Assembly (NCBI RefSeq): GCF_034424155.1
Contig: NZ_CP139993.1
Location: 1-64,000 of the forward strand
Reading direction: 5' to 3'
DNA from: Hafnia alvei
GTDB lineage: Bacteria > Pseudomonadota > Gammaproteobacteria > Enterobacterales > Enterobacteriaceae
Length of the DNA stretch: 64,000 nt
Both the position numbers and the translations under genes were made by a program. Positions 26,880 through 35,027 of the stretch are shown piece after piece. Numbering within the stretch: the first letter of the stretch is position 1; each line of letters starts with the position of its first letter. The notes under the pieces are model-generated. The model was not told the origin of the DNA. It saw only the letters and a list, made by a program, of their open reading frames with translations, and did no database searches.

Positions 26880-27851
26880 ATGAATACTAAAAGAAAAACG
26901 ATTGGAAGAACATTTAATGGCTCTCAGATCAGCACAGATGATGAAAGAGCAATTATTAATCAGAGGTTTACACTATCATCAGGAAAAACAGCTGTATTCA
27001 ACTTAGAGCGTGTTTCAGCTGAAGATGTTGCAGAGAAGACTTTCGTACAACTTGTTGTCAATGGCAGAGACCAAAGCGGGTTAACTGAAGCATCCTTAAG
27101 TGATATCACTAGAACAATTAAATTACAGCAATTTTTTCCGGCAATTGGGCGCCAAGTCGGAGATAAAATTGAAATTCTAGATGGCTCACGTCGACGTGCT
27201 GCCGCATTGCTCAGCAAAGTTGGGTTAACCGTTTTAGTCACTCAAGCAGAACTTAGTATTGATGATGCACGTCAACTAGCAGCCGATATTCAAACAGCTA
27301 AAGAACATAATATACGCGAAATTGGATTACGTTTACTTAAGTTACGCGAGAATGGCATGAGTCAGAAAGAAATTGCTGAAGTTGAAAGGCTATCTGCTGC
27401 AAAGGTTACTAGAGCTATTCAAGCTGCTTCTGTTCCTTCTGAAATTGTTGCTATTTTTCCTATCCAGTCTGAATTAACTTACCCTGACTACAAGTTATTA
27501 CTTGATGTACACTCTCAAATTCTTAAGGATGGAGGCTCGATTGATTTGCTCCTCAAGAATGTTCATGAGGCGAAGGGGGAGCTTGATAAATTAGAATACC
27601 TTCCTCCAGATGAACAGAAGAACATATTGATCAATCTTTTTAAACAAGAGGCTAAAAGTCTCCTCTCACAAGAAAAGAATACTAAAGCTATTGTTAAGCC
27701 ACTATGGTCTTTTGAAGGAAAAGATGTCTTTGCACGTAAACGTATTAAAGATCGTTCATTTAGCTATGAGTTCAATCGTGTACCTAAAGCTTTTCAAGAG
27801 GAGCTTGATCGAATGATCCAAGTTGTAATGAGAAAACATTTCCAAGAATAG
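26880..27851 (+). CDS. parB: P1-type centromere-binding protein ParB
   Basis: A 323-residue ParB. P1 ParB is 333. It starts MNTKRKTIGRTFNGS, resembling the P1 start with TIGRTL. Central features are ILDGSRRRAAAL (~103) and the helix-turn-helix region MSQKEIAEVERLSAAKVTRAIQAASVPSEI (~160-190) that contacts box A. The C-terminal dimer domain ends KDVFARKRIKDRSFSYEFNRVPKAFQEELDRM, the part that contacts box B in P1. Translation is probably coupled to parA. The ATG at 26880 is preferred over an upstream start at 26802, which would overlap parA. Confidence 0.95.
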   Translation: MNTKRKTIGRTFNGSQISTDDERAIINQRFTLSSGKTAVFNLERVSAEDVAEKTFVQLVVNGRDQSGLTEASLSDITRTIKLQQFFPAIGRQVGDKIEILDGSRRRAAALLSKVGLTVLVTQAELSIDDARQLAADIQTAKEHNIREIGLRLLKLRENGMSQKEIAEVERLSAAKVTRAIQAASVPSEIVAIFPIQSELTYPDYKLLLDVHSQILKDGGSIDLLLKNVHEAKGELDKLEYLPPDEQKNILINLFKQEAKSLLSQEKNTKAIVKPLWSFEGKDVFARKRIKDRSFSYEFNRVPKAFQEELDRMIQVVMRKHFQE

Positions 27852-27900
27852 TTTTCCATTGAGGTAATGCGATTAAGAATATGATTGTAGTTTGTTTTTA

Positions 27901-27923
27901 ATGATTTCAGGCTGAAATCACCA
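27901..27923. repeat. Canonical-position parS site downstream of parB
   Basis: ATGATTTCAG-G-CTGAAATCACCAT begins 49 bp after the parB stop, where P1 parS lies. It has the same ATTTCAG-G-CTGAAAT core as the dispersed sites, but the flanking box-B-like hexamer is TCACCA here versus TCGCCA at the best dispersed site (16289-16315). Confidence 0.75.
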
Positions 27924-28075
27924 TTTAATAAAGTACCAACGCATAATGTTAATGGTGTGTATAGAGCTAGCTACAGTCTCTAAATTTTGAAATGTAGAAA
28001 TATGGAAGATTTTTTTAGATATCAATTCATAGGATATTTTGACTTAGCACTCTCATTAAACTTGTACTTCAGTTG
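27924..28075. other. Short non-coding spacer before IS1 copy 3
   Basis: About 150 bp of AT-rich DNA after parS with no ORF. It probably contains the rest of the centromere and any IHF site; no clear IHF motif was identified by eye. Confidence 0.4.
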
Positions 28076-28090
28076 GGTAATGACTCCAAC

Positions 28091-28594
28091 TTATTGATAG
28101 TGTTTTATGTTCAGATAATGCCCGATGACTTTGTCATGCAGCTCCACCGATTTTGAGAACGACAGCGACTTCCGTCCCAGCCGTGCCAGGTGCTGCCTCA
28201 GATTCAGGTTATGCCGCTCAATTCGCTGCGTATATCGCTTGCTGATTACGTGCAGCTTTCCCTTCAGGCGGGATTCATACAGCGGCCAGCCATCCGTCAT
28301 CCATATCACCACGTCAAAGGGTGACAGCAGGCTCATAAGACGCCCCAGCGTCGCCATAGTGCGTTCACCGAATACGTGCGCAACAACCGTCTTCCGGAGC
28401 CTGTCATACGCGTAAAACAGCCAGCGCTGGCGCGATTTAGCCCCGACATAGCCCCACTGTTCGTCCATTTCCGCGCAGACGATGACGTCACTGCCCGGCT
28501 GTATGCGCGAGGTTACCGACTGCGGCCTGAGTTTTTTAAGTGACGTAAAATCGTGTTGAGGCCAACGCCCATAATGCGGGCAGTTGCCCGGCAT
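28091..28594 (-). CDS. insB: IS1 InsB frame, copy 3
   Basis: 167 residues with catalytic positions intact. It has [17 protein letters not shown] and VIVCAEMD, a combination not found in any of the other four copies. Confidence 0.92.
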   Translation of the reverse strand: MPGNCPHYGRWPQHDFTSLKKLRPQSVTSRIQPGSDVIVCAEMDEQWGYVGAKSRQRWLFYAYDRLRKTVVAHVFGERTMATLGRLMSLLSPFDVVIWMTDGWPLYESRLKGKLHVISKRYTQRIERHNLNLRQHLARLGRKSLSFSKSVELHDKVIGHYLNIKHYQ

Positions 28595-28788
28595 CCAACG
28601 CCATTCATGGCCATATCAATGATTTTCTGGTGCGTACCGGGTTGAGAAGCGGTGTAAGTGAACTGCAGTTGCCATGTTTTACGGCAGTGAGAGCAGAGAT
28701 AGCTCTGATGTCCGGCGGTGCTTTTGCCGTTACGCACCACCCCGTCAGTAGCTGAACAGGAGGGACAGCTGATAGAAACAGAAGCCAC
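28513..28788 (-). CDS. insA: IS1 InsA, copy 3
   Basis: 91 residues with a single change, [10 protein letters not shown] instead of [10 protein letters not shown], beside the zinc-finger cysteines. It is the only InsA variant among the five copies. Confidence 0.92.
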   Translation of the reverse strand: MASVSISCPSCSATDGVVRNGKSTAGHQSYLCSHCRKTWQLQFTYTASQPGTHQKIIDMAMNGVGCRATARIMGVGLNTILRHLKNSGRSR

Positions 28789-28896
28789 TGGAGCACCTCA
28801 AAAACACCATCATACACTAAATTAGTAAGTTGGCAGCATCACCTTTTGCGTCTATAGTCATGATGTCAAATGAACGCGTTTCGACAGGAAATCATC

Positions 28897-30222
28897 ATGA
28901 ATAAATATCAGGCAGTTATTATTGGTTTTGGCAAGGCTGGAAAAACATTAGCCGTCACGCTGGCAAAAGCAGGTTGGCGTGTGGCTCTCATCGAACAATC
29001 AAATGCAATGTATGGCGGGACCTGTATTAATATCGGCTGTATCCCAACCAAAACATTGGTTCATGACGCACAGCAGCACACAGATTTTGTCCGTGCCATA
29101 CAGCGTAAAAATGAAGTGGTTAATTTTTTACGTAATAAGAATTTTCATAATCTTGCGGATATGCCCAATATCGACGTGATCGACGGCCAGGCGGAGTTTA
29201 TCAATAATCATAGCCTGCGTGTTCATCGGCCTGAGGGAAATTTGGAGATTCATGGCGAGAAAATTTTTATTAATACCGGTGCACAAGCCGTGGTTCCGCC
29301 AATTCCTGGAATTACCACCACGCCTGGTGTATATGACAGCACCGGATTACTTAATCTAAAAGAATTGCCTGGGCATTTAGGTATTTTGGGCGGCGGATAT
29401 ATTGGCGTTGAGTTCGCCTCTATGTTCGCTAATTTTGGCAGCAAAGTAACCATTTTAGAGGCAGCTTCGCTGTTTTTTCCTCGGGAAGATCGGGATATTG
29501 CTGATAATATCGCGACGATTTTACGCGATCAGGGCGTCGATATTATCCTCAATGCCCATGTGGAGCGAATCAGTCACCATGAAAATCAAGTGCAAGTGCA
29601 TAGCGAGCACGCCCAACTGGCGGTGGATGCACTGTTAATAGCTTCCGGTCGTCAACCGGCTACCGCTTCGTTACATCCAGAAAATGCCGGTATCGCAGTA
29701 AACGAGCGCGGGGCAATTGTCGTTGACAAGCGATTACATACCACCGCAGACAATATTTGGGCGATGGGAGATGTTACCGGCGGGCTGCAATTTACTTACA
29801 TATCACTGGATGATTACCGCATTGTACGTGATGAGTTACTGGGTGAAGGCAAACGTAGTACTGATGATCGGAAAAATGTGCCTTATTCCGTATTTATGAC
29901 ACCGCCCCTGTCCAGGGTTGGTATGACAGAAGAACAAGCCAGAGAGAGTGGTGCTGATATTCAGGTGGTGACATTGCCTGTAGCTGCAATTCCGCGCGCC
30001 AGAGTGATGAACGATACCCGTGGGGTATTAAAAGCGATTGTTGATAATAAAACCCAACGTATATTAGGGGCATCACTGCTGTGTGTTGACTCCCACGAGA
30101 TGATCAATATAGTGAAAATGGTGATGGATGCCGGGCTGCCTTATAGCATATTACGCGATCAGATATTTACTCATCCGTCGATGAGCGAATCACTCAATGA
30201 TCTATTTTCATTAGTCAAATAA
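28897..30222 (+). CDS. rclA: RclA, reactive-chlorine-resistance flavoprotein (copper(II) reductase)
   Basis: 441 residues that I recognise as near-identical to Escherichia coli RclA (formerly YkgC), a cytoplasmic FAD-dependent pyridine-nucleotide disulfide oxidoreductase protecting against hypochlorous acid. Visible features are the FAD-binding GFGKAGKTLAVTLAKAGW (~9-26), redox-active CINIGC (two Cys separated by four residues, ~42-47), the NAD(P)H site ILGGGYIGVEFASMFANFGSKV, the second FAD motif TADNIWAMGDVTGG, and the C-terminal dimer domain. The ATG at 28897 gives the usual start MNKYQAVIIG. Only 53 bp of native upstream DNA separate it from IS1, so RclR-controlled expression is probably lost. 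rclB and rclC are absent. Confidence 0.93.
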   Translation: MNKYQAVIIGFGKAGKTLAVTLAKAGWRVALIEQSNAMYGGTCINIGCIPTKTLVHDAQQHTDFVRAIQRKNEVVNFLRNKNFHNLADMPNIDVIDGQAEFINNHSLRVHRPEGNLEIHGEKIFINTGAQAVVPPIPGITTTPGVYDSTGLLNLKELPGHLGILGGGYIGVEFASMFANFGSKVTILEAASLFFPREDRDIADNIATILRDQGVDIILNAHVERISHHENQVQVHSEHAQLAVDALLIASGRQPATASLHPENAGIAVNERGAIVVDKRLHTTADNIWAMGDVTGGLQFTYISLDDYRIVRDELLGEGKRSTDDRKNVPYSVFMTPPLSRVGMTEEQARESGADIQVVTLPVAAIPRARVMNDTRGVLKAIVDNKTQRILGASLLCVDSHEMINIVKMVMDAGLPYSILRDQIFTHPSMSESLNDLFSLVK

Positions 30223-30232
30223 ACTCAAAATC

Positions 30233-30260
30233 AGACGCCAGAACAAATATTCTGGCGTCT
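30233..30260 (+). terminator. Hairpin after rclA
   Basis: AGACGCCAGA and TCTGGCGTCT form a perfect 10-bp stem 10 bp after the rclA stop. The U-tract is absent. Confidence 0.55.
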
Positions 30261-30399
30261 CAGAGAAAAGAATCTTATTAATTCTCTGTTACTCTATAAC
30301 TTCTTAATCACTTCATTGATGGTATTTTATATGTTTAAAAAATCGGTGATGCTGCCAACTTACTGATTTAGTGTATGATGGTGTTTTTGAGGTGCTCCA

Positions 30400-30675
30400 G
30401 TGGCTTCTGTTTCTATCAGCTGTCCCTCCTGTTCAGCTACTGACGGGGTGGTGCGTAACGGCAAAAGCACCGCCGGACATCAGCGCTATCTCTGCTCTCA
30501 CTGCCGTAAAACATGGCAACTGCAGTTCACTTACACCGCTTCTCAACCCGGTACGCACCAGAAAATCATTGATATGGCCATGAATGGCGTTGGATGCCGG
30601 GCAACTGCCCGCATTATGGGCGTTGGCCTCAACACGATTTTACGTCACTTAAAAAACTCAGGCCGCAGTCGGTAA
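30400..30675 (+). CDS. insA: IS1 InsA, copy 4
   Basis: 91 residues, same sequence as in copies 1, 2 and 5. Confidence 0.92.
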
Positions 30676-31097
30676 CCTCGCGCATACAGCCGGGCAGTGA
30701 CGTCATCGTCTACGCGGAAATGGACGAACAGTGGGGCTATGTCGGGGCTAAATCGCGCCAGCGCTGGCTGTTTTACGCGTATGACAGGCTCCGGAAGACG
30801 GTTGTTGCGCACGTATTCGGTGAACGCACTATGGCGACGCTGGGGCGTCTTATGAGCCTGCTGTCACTCTTTGACGTGGTGATATGGATGACGGATGGCT
30901 GGCCGCTGTATGAATCCCGCCTGAAGGGAAAGCTGCACGTAATCAGCAAGCGATATACGCAGCGAATTGAGCGGCATAACCTGAATCTGAGGCAGCACCT
31001 GGCACGGCTGGGACGGAAGTCGCTGTCGTTCTCAAAATCGGTGGAGCTGCATGACAAAGTCATCGGGCATTATCTGAACATAAAACACTATCAATAA
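30594..31097 (+). CDS. insB: IS1 InsB frame, copy 4
   Basis: 167 residues. It combines SLLSLFDVV (shared with copy 2) with VIVYAEMD (shared with copy 5), which suggests gene conversion or recombination among the resident copies. Confidence 0.92.
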
Positions 31098-31246
31098 GTT
31101 GGAGTCATTACCGGAAATAGCCCCCTTATAAATCCTACTTTGTTGATATTTACATGCGTAAACAACACTAAAATGAGTATTTAGTCTCAATGGCGATATA
31201 TGATTTTTTCTGGTAAATATCATAAAAATTATTAACGAGGATGACT

Positions 31247-31939
31247 ATGAGTGGTCACGAAAGTAATTCTGATGAAATTGACCTTTTTGAACTGCTATTA
31301 CAGTTATGGAATGGTAGGAAAACTATCATTATAACGGTATGTTTCACGGTAATGTTGGCTGTCGGATACCTAAATTTTGCAAAAGAAAAATGGACATCAA
31401 TCGCGATTATTACACCGCCACAACTTGGTCAGTTGGCTGATTATTCAAATATGAAAAAAGCACTCGAGATAAAAATACAGACTATCACTACAGAATTAGA
31501 TGCTCAGGTAAAGACTGCTCAGGAGAAAAAAGTACGGCGCTTAAGTGTCTTGTCAGAGGCATTAAAAATTGCTGAAGCTACGAATACCAAGAGCATTATG
31601 CTCAAAGAGGCAAATGAACTTTCTGATGAGATGTTATTTATGCTAGGTGTACCTGCTTTAAAAACTATTATTGCCAATGAAAGCTTTTGGCCATTGTATT
31701 TGAGTGATAGCTACTACTCAAATCTAGAGACATTACGCGCGCTGGGCGAGATTAAAATCAGAGATGATAGGAGTGTAACGTTAGAAGCATTTTCATTTTC
31801 ACAACAACCGTCGTTGCCCGTCATAAAGGATGCGCCGAAAAAGACACTAATATTAGTCCTATCTGTATTGCTAGGTGGCTTGATCGGTGCGGGAATTGTA
31901 CTGTGTAGGGAGTTTCTTCGTCATTACTCTGCGTCCTAG
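31247..31939 (+). CDS. Wzz-type O-antigen chain-length regulator, internally shortened
   Basis: A 230-residue polysaccharide co-polymerase. The N-terminal cytoplasmic part is EIDLFELLLQLWNGRK, followed by TM1 (TIIITVCFTVMLAVGYLNFA) and the periplasmic KWTSIAIITPPQLGQLADYSN. Next come a coiled coil and FMLGVPALKTIIANESFWPL, and TM2 with its proline-rich entry (QQPSLPVIKDAPKKTLILVLSVLLGGLIGAGIVL). WzzB proteins are ~325 residues; about 75-90 residues of the first periplasmic domain after ADYSN are missing in frame. Such a protein may give altered chain length or be inactive. The ATG at 31247 fits the GAGG site better than 31241. Confidence 0.8.
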   Translation: MSGHESNSDEIDLFELLLQLWNGRKTIIITVCFTVMLAVGYLNFAKEKWTSIAIITPPQLGQLADYSNMKKALEIKIQTITTELDAQVKTAQEKKVRRLSVLSEALKIAEATNTKSIMLKEANELSDEMLFMLGVPALKTIIANESFWPLYLSDSYYSNLETLRALGEIKIRDDRSVTLEAFSFSQQPSLPVIKDAPKKTLILVLSVLLGGLIGAGIVLCREFLRHYSAS

Positions 31940-32153
31940 CGCCTGAACAGTCTGTGCTACTTGCCTAAGTCGGTATTGTACTTGGCTAAGGTTTATACGT
32001 TATTCTTTCATTAAGATACGAAAAAAAGTAAAAGTCGGATATCTTCATGTCCAGGTGTTTGATAAGCCGAATTAGCCTTTTAATAACGCAGAAATTGAAT
32101 ACGACTAACATCGCACAATAATGGTCAGGCTGCCGGATAGCGGCCTGACTCCA
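31940..32153. other. Intergenic region between convergent wzz-type gene and vapC fragment
   Basis: Just over 200 bp without an ORF or clear hairpin. GGTCAGGCTGCCGGATAGCGGCCTGACT-like inverted sequence near 32123-32150 could terminate transcription from either side. Confidence 0.4.
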
Positions 32154-32486
32154 TTACTTCACCCAGTCTTCTAATACCAAATTTGGCACCCGCTCAAACT
32201 CTCTGACATTATTCGTCACCAGAATGGTGCCGGCCGCAATCGCATGCCCAGCAATCGCCGTGTCGTTGGGACCGATGGGTGTACCGGCTGCGGTTAGCGC
32301 CGCTTTGACACTTGCAGTGGCATCTACCGCGGCACGATCCCACGGCAGGATAGCGTCGAGGCGAGCGCAGAACGCATCGACCAGTTGGCCATGACGGGGC
32401 GAGGCCTTTTTCCCAATGGCACCGAAGCGCATCTCTGCGTAGGTGATGGCCGAGATCACGATGCGATGGTTGCGCAGTACCGCTTG
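32154..32486 (-). pseudogene. vapC: VapC-type PIN-domain toxin, 5' end removed by IS1294-like copy 3
   Basis: The remaining frame reads QAVLRNHRIVISAITYAEMRFGAIGKK and continues through LDAILPWDRAAVDATASVK, GTPIGPNDTAIAGHAIAAG and TILVTNNVREFERVPNLVLEDWVK. This is the body of a VapC/MvpT ribonuclease, including the conserved PIN acidic residues in AEM and PNDTAIAGHA. About the first 20-25 residues, with the first catalytic Asp (usually in a MLDTN motif), are replaced by the IS at 32487. The vapB antitoxin gene is also gone, so the fragment should be harmless and inactive. Confidence 0.87.
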
Positions 32487-33931
32487 ATGGTTAGGAAACT
32501 GAAAGTTGTTTTTACCCTGTTTTCAGGGCGTTAGCTTCTTATGCTGATGAGCGATCCTCTGTTTTATCCGGCTGCGGTTGTATAAATTCACAGTGCTTCG
32601 GTGGTTTATTATTCAATTTTATGAATTTTAAGCAGATCTTCCCTATGCCGCCTGTTGTAACCATCGTCGTTTCTTAAATTCCTGACGCCGCATCTCCAGT
32701 AATTTATCTGCCCTGATACCCGCTTCCGCACAGTTGAAGACCATTCTGCTGCCACACAGCACACACTGGTACGGATCTATCCGGGTAAACTGCTTCATCA
32801 AAGACGCAAAGCCTGGTTTTGGCGGTTTCTCCTTCTCCTTTATGTCCAGTGCCGCATACACCTCCGGCAGTAAAGCCCCCCGTTTCCGGTTGGCCAGAAA
32901 GCCGTAATACCGCACCATTTTAAAATGTCGTGAGGGGATATGGCTGATATAGCGCATCAGCATCTCCTCCTGGCTCAGATATTGGATTTTATGCTGACCT
33001 GTCCGGTGGTCATAGTAATGATGAACCACTGTCCCGCCACTGTAGTGGCGTAATTTGGAGGCTGCAACAGGTGGCCGTTTCAGGTAACGGCCGAGATAAT
33101 TGACGTTTTGCCGTGCGTGCTTTGTCTTCTTGGCAAAGTGAATTTTCCATCGCCGCTGATATTGTGATTCTAAAAACTGGCACCATTCCCTGTAGTCGCG
33201 GATATGCCTGTAGCCTGCGGCGGCTAAATCCAGCGAAGCATAGTGCTGACGAAGCAGGGCAATGACAGCCTGACGCCAGTAACGCTCAGCCACCTTTTTT
33301 TTAAAGAAAACTGAGCGCCAGACGCCGTGTTTGCGGCATAACCCGCCACGGGTGACGGATAAATGGATATGCGGATGCTGGTTAAGCTGGCGTCCGTAAG
33401 TGTGCAGGGCGGCAAATAGCCCGATTTCAATGCCCATCTTTTCCGCCCATTTCAGGAGGGTATAGGCAGCACAAGCAAACAACTGATTGAGTAACGGCCA
33501 GTTAAGATTAAACGCCGGCCAGAGTTTATCGGGCATGGTAAAGGTGATGTGCTGCCATTCGCAGTCGGGGAGGATGTGTTGCTGCTCTGCTATCCATTGC
33601 TCGGTGGCTTTCATGCCGCAGGCGCTGCAGCCTTTACTTTTGCAGCTCTGACAGAAATATTTGGTGTGGGTGCAGTGAGCAGACTCACAGCAATAACGGC
33701 GTATCCCCATGGCACCGGTGCCGCAGGCGAGCATGCGCTCAATGACCAGTTTGGTCCATTCGGGGATAGTATGACCGCGATTGATGAGAAGACGATCCCA
33801 GCCGTCATCAATCTGAAAGAGGAGTTTTGCGGGGCGAGGAATATACATGCACCGGATTATAACGGGAGATGGTTACTGAAAACAGCCATTGACTTACAGA
33901 GTCTTAGCTCCGCCGCAGGCGGCTATTGTTC
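32487..33931 (-). mobile_element. IS91/IS1294-type element, copy 3 (1445 bp)
   Basis: Minus orientation. The oriIS-side target CAAG is read on the minus strand at 32486-32483, and the terIS side ends at 33931. It interrupts vapC on one side and a parB-like gene on the other, two genes that were not originally one unit. Together with the element's rolling-circle mode, this points to one-ended movement with attached DNA or to recombination between copies. Confidence 0.92.
32643..33848 (-). CDS. tnpA: IS91-family (IS1294-like) transposase, copy 3
   Basis: 401 residues, intact, with Gln99 and SGGTV. It is therefore the parental-type sequence from which copy 1 (amber) and copy 2 (Gly to Arg) each differ by one visible residue change. 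All zinc-binding, HUH and Tyr motifs are present. Confidence 0.93.
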   Translation of the reverse strand: MYIPRPAKLLFQIDDGWDRLLINRGHTIPEWTKLVIERMLACGTGAMGIRRYCCESAHCTHTKYFCQSCKSKGCSACGMKATEQWIAEQQHILPDCEWQHITFTMPDKLWPAFNLNWPLLNQLFACAAYTLLKWAEKMGIEIGLFAALHTYGRQLNQHPHIHLSVTRGGLCRKHGVWRSVFFKKKVAERYWRQAVIALLRQHYASLDLAAAGYRHIRDYREWCQFLESQYQRRWKIHFAKKTKHARQNVNYLGRYLKRPPVAASKLRHYSGGTVVHHYYDHRTGQHKIQYLSQEEMLMRYISHIPSRHFKMVRYYGFLANRKRGALLPEVYAALDIKEKEKPPKPGFASLMKQFTRIDPYQCVLCGSRMVFNCAEAGIRADKLLEMRRQEFKKRRWLQQAA

Positions 33932-34588
33932 TGTACGCATGTGTATCTAGGATGCACAACGACTCGCCACCCGTTCGTGATCGGCTTGACCGTGTCACAT
34001 TATTCTCTGACGGATAATGCGCCATCGGGTGAGGAAGGAATGGCCTACATTACGTTGATGCAAGAAAAAGCACGGCTGGAAGCGCTCTTACCAGAAGGTT
34101 GGGAGAAAGACTTTACCACCTTCTTTACGCTGGATAACTCAGTTCTCATGGCGCTGATGGCATATTGCACCGCATGCTCGGTTGATGGTGTTCAGACCCG
34201 CGACATGGGGCATACATCACGCAGTCCGCTCGATACGCTAGAAACTGCTCTTGATTTCCATATGCGCGATTGGTGGCAACCGACGAAAGCAAACTTCTTC
34301 GATCATCTGAAAAAACCGCAAATCATTGATGCCTTGAACGAAGCAGGGCAGACAGGTGCCGCGCGTGACGCCGACAAGATGAAAAAAGGCGATGCCGCCG
34401 AACTGGCTGAAAGCAAAATGGGGAGTAATCGCTGGGTTCCTGCTTGGATGTGTACGCCCGATGCACAAAAGCCCGCATCTGATGCGAAAAATTCGCCCGT
34501 AGTGTCTGAAATTGCCCCATCTGATGCACAAAACAGCGTATCTGATGCACAGAACGACGTTGATACTCATATCGCGAACGCCGCCTAA
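33932..34588 (+). pseudogene. ParB/YubM-like leading-region protein, C-terminal fragment
   Basis: A frame open from the IS boundary encodes about 218 residues, including EKARLEALLPEGWEKDFTTFF, MAYCTACSVDGVQTRDMGHTSRSPLDTLETALDFHMRDWW and FFDHLKKPQIIDALNEAGQTGAARDADKMKKGDAAELAES...WVPAWM. This is the C-terminal half of the ParB-nuclease-type protein found just upstream of psiB in F-like leading regions. The N-terminal ParB/Srx nuclease domain was removed by IS1294-like copy 3. The tail contains repeated SDAQN/DAQK motifs. It is followed by a short hairpin and psiB. Confidence 0.75.
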
Positions 34589-34598
34589 CTTGGAGACG

Positions 34599-34616
34599 CT
34601 GCCCGAAAGGGCAGCG
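34599..34616 (+). terminator. Short GC hairpin between parB fragment and psiB
   Basis: GCTGCCC-GAAA-GGGCAGC, a 7-bp stem with a GAAA tetraloop followed by GGTTT. It could act as a weak terminator or an mRNA-processing element. Confidence 0.45.
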
Positions 34617-34625
34617 GTTTAACAC

Positions 34626-35027
34626 ATGAAATTTATTGGGACGCTGTTAAGAAAATCCGAGTTACACGCGATGAGCGCTGTCGAACTGGAACAGTTTGCC
34701 GAACGCGGTCAGGATTATCGGCATGTGCTGTCGTGTTCTGTATTGAATATTTTAAAAGTACCGCAGGGATGTGTCGTTGAAGCTGAATACGGCAGCGAGT
34801 TTGGCGGGCTATACCCCGTTACGCTACGGATTGCGCCAAAAGGCGAGTCGCCATAGGCGGAGTGGTACGTATCGAGTGCAGGAACAGAGTGTGATGGATG
34901 GTCTGTCTGCCGAGTTGATAGCGCCGGTCAAGTCGTTGACCTGTACTTTGATGTACATTTTCAGCCCGATCATCTTAACGCTCTGTTGGCAAAAGAAGCC
35001 CAGCACTATCAGGAGGTGGCAGCGTGA
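34626..35027 (+). pseudogene. psiB: PsiB (plasmid SOS inhibition B), interrupted by an amber codon
   Basis: The frame begins MKFIGTLLRKSELHAMSAVELEQF and contains CVVEAEYGSEFGGLYPVTLRIAP, which matches the GEYGSEFGGFFPVQVRF core of F PsiB, the RecA-binding protein that dampens SOS during conjugation. TAG at 34854-34856 ends the product at 76 residues. The same frame then stays open for 56 more codons (AEWYVSSAGTECDGW...LNALLAKEAQHYQEVAA) and stops at 35025-35027, overlapping the psiA start, with a total near the ~144 residues of PsiB. No start codon is available for the second half, so nonsense mutation is the simplest reading. Confidence 0.8.

Larger units (their letters stand above)
28076..28843 (-). 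mobile_element. IS1 copy 3 (768 bp)
   Basis: Minus orientation, with flanks CTTCAGTTG (left) and TTTTGCGTC (right). It forms the left member of an inverted IS1 pair enclosing rclA; the right member is copy 4. Confidence 0.97.
30345..31112 (+). mobile_element. IS1 copy 4 (768 bp)
   Basis: Plus orientation. Left flank TAAAAAATC and right flank GGAAATAGC differ, and neither matches the outer flank of copy 3, so the copy 3-rclA-copy 4 unit shows no trace of clean composite transposition. Confidence 0.97.

Noticed and set aside
28076..31112. A functional IS1 composite transposon around rclA
   Set aside because: The outer flanks (CTTCAGTTG and GGAAATAGC) are not a target duplication, so movement as one unit is not demonstrated; reported only as capture between IS1 copies.
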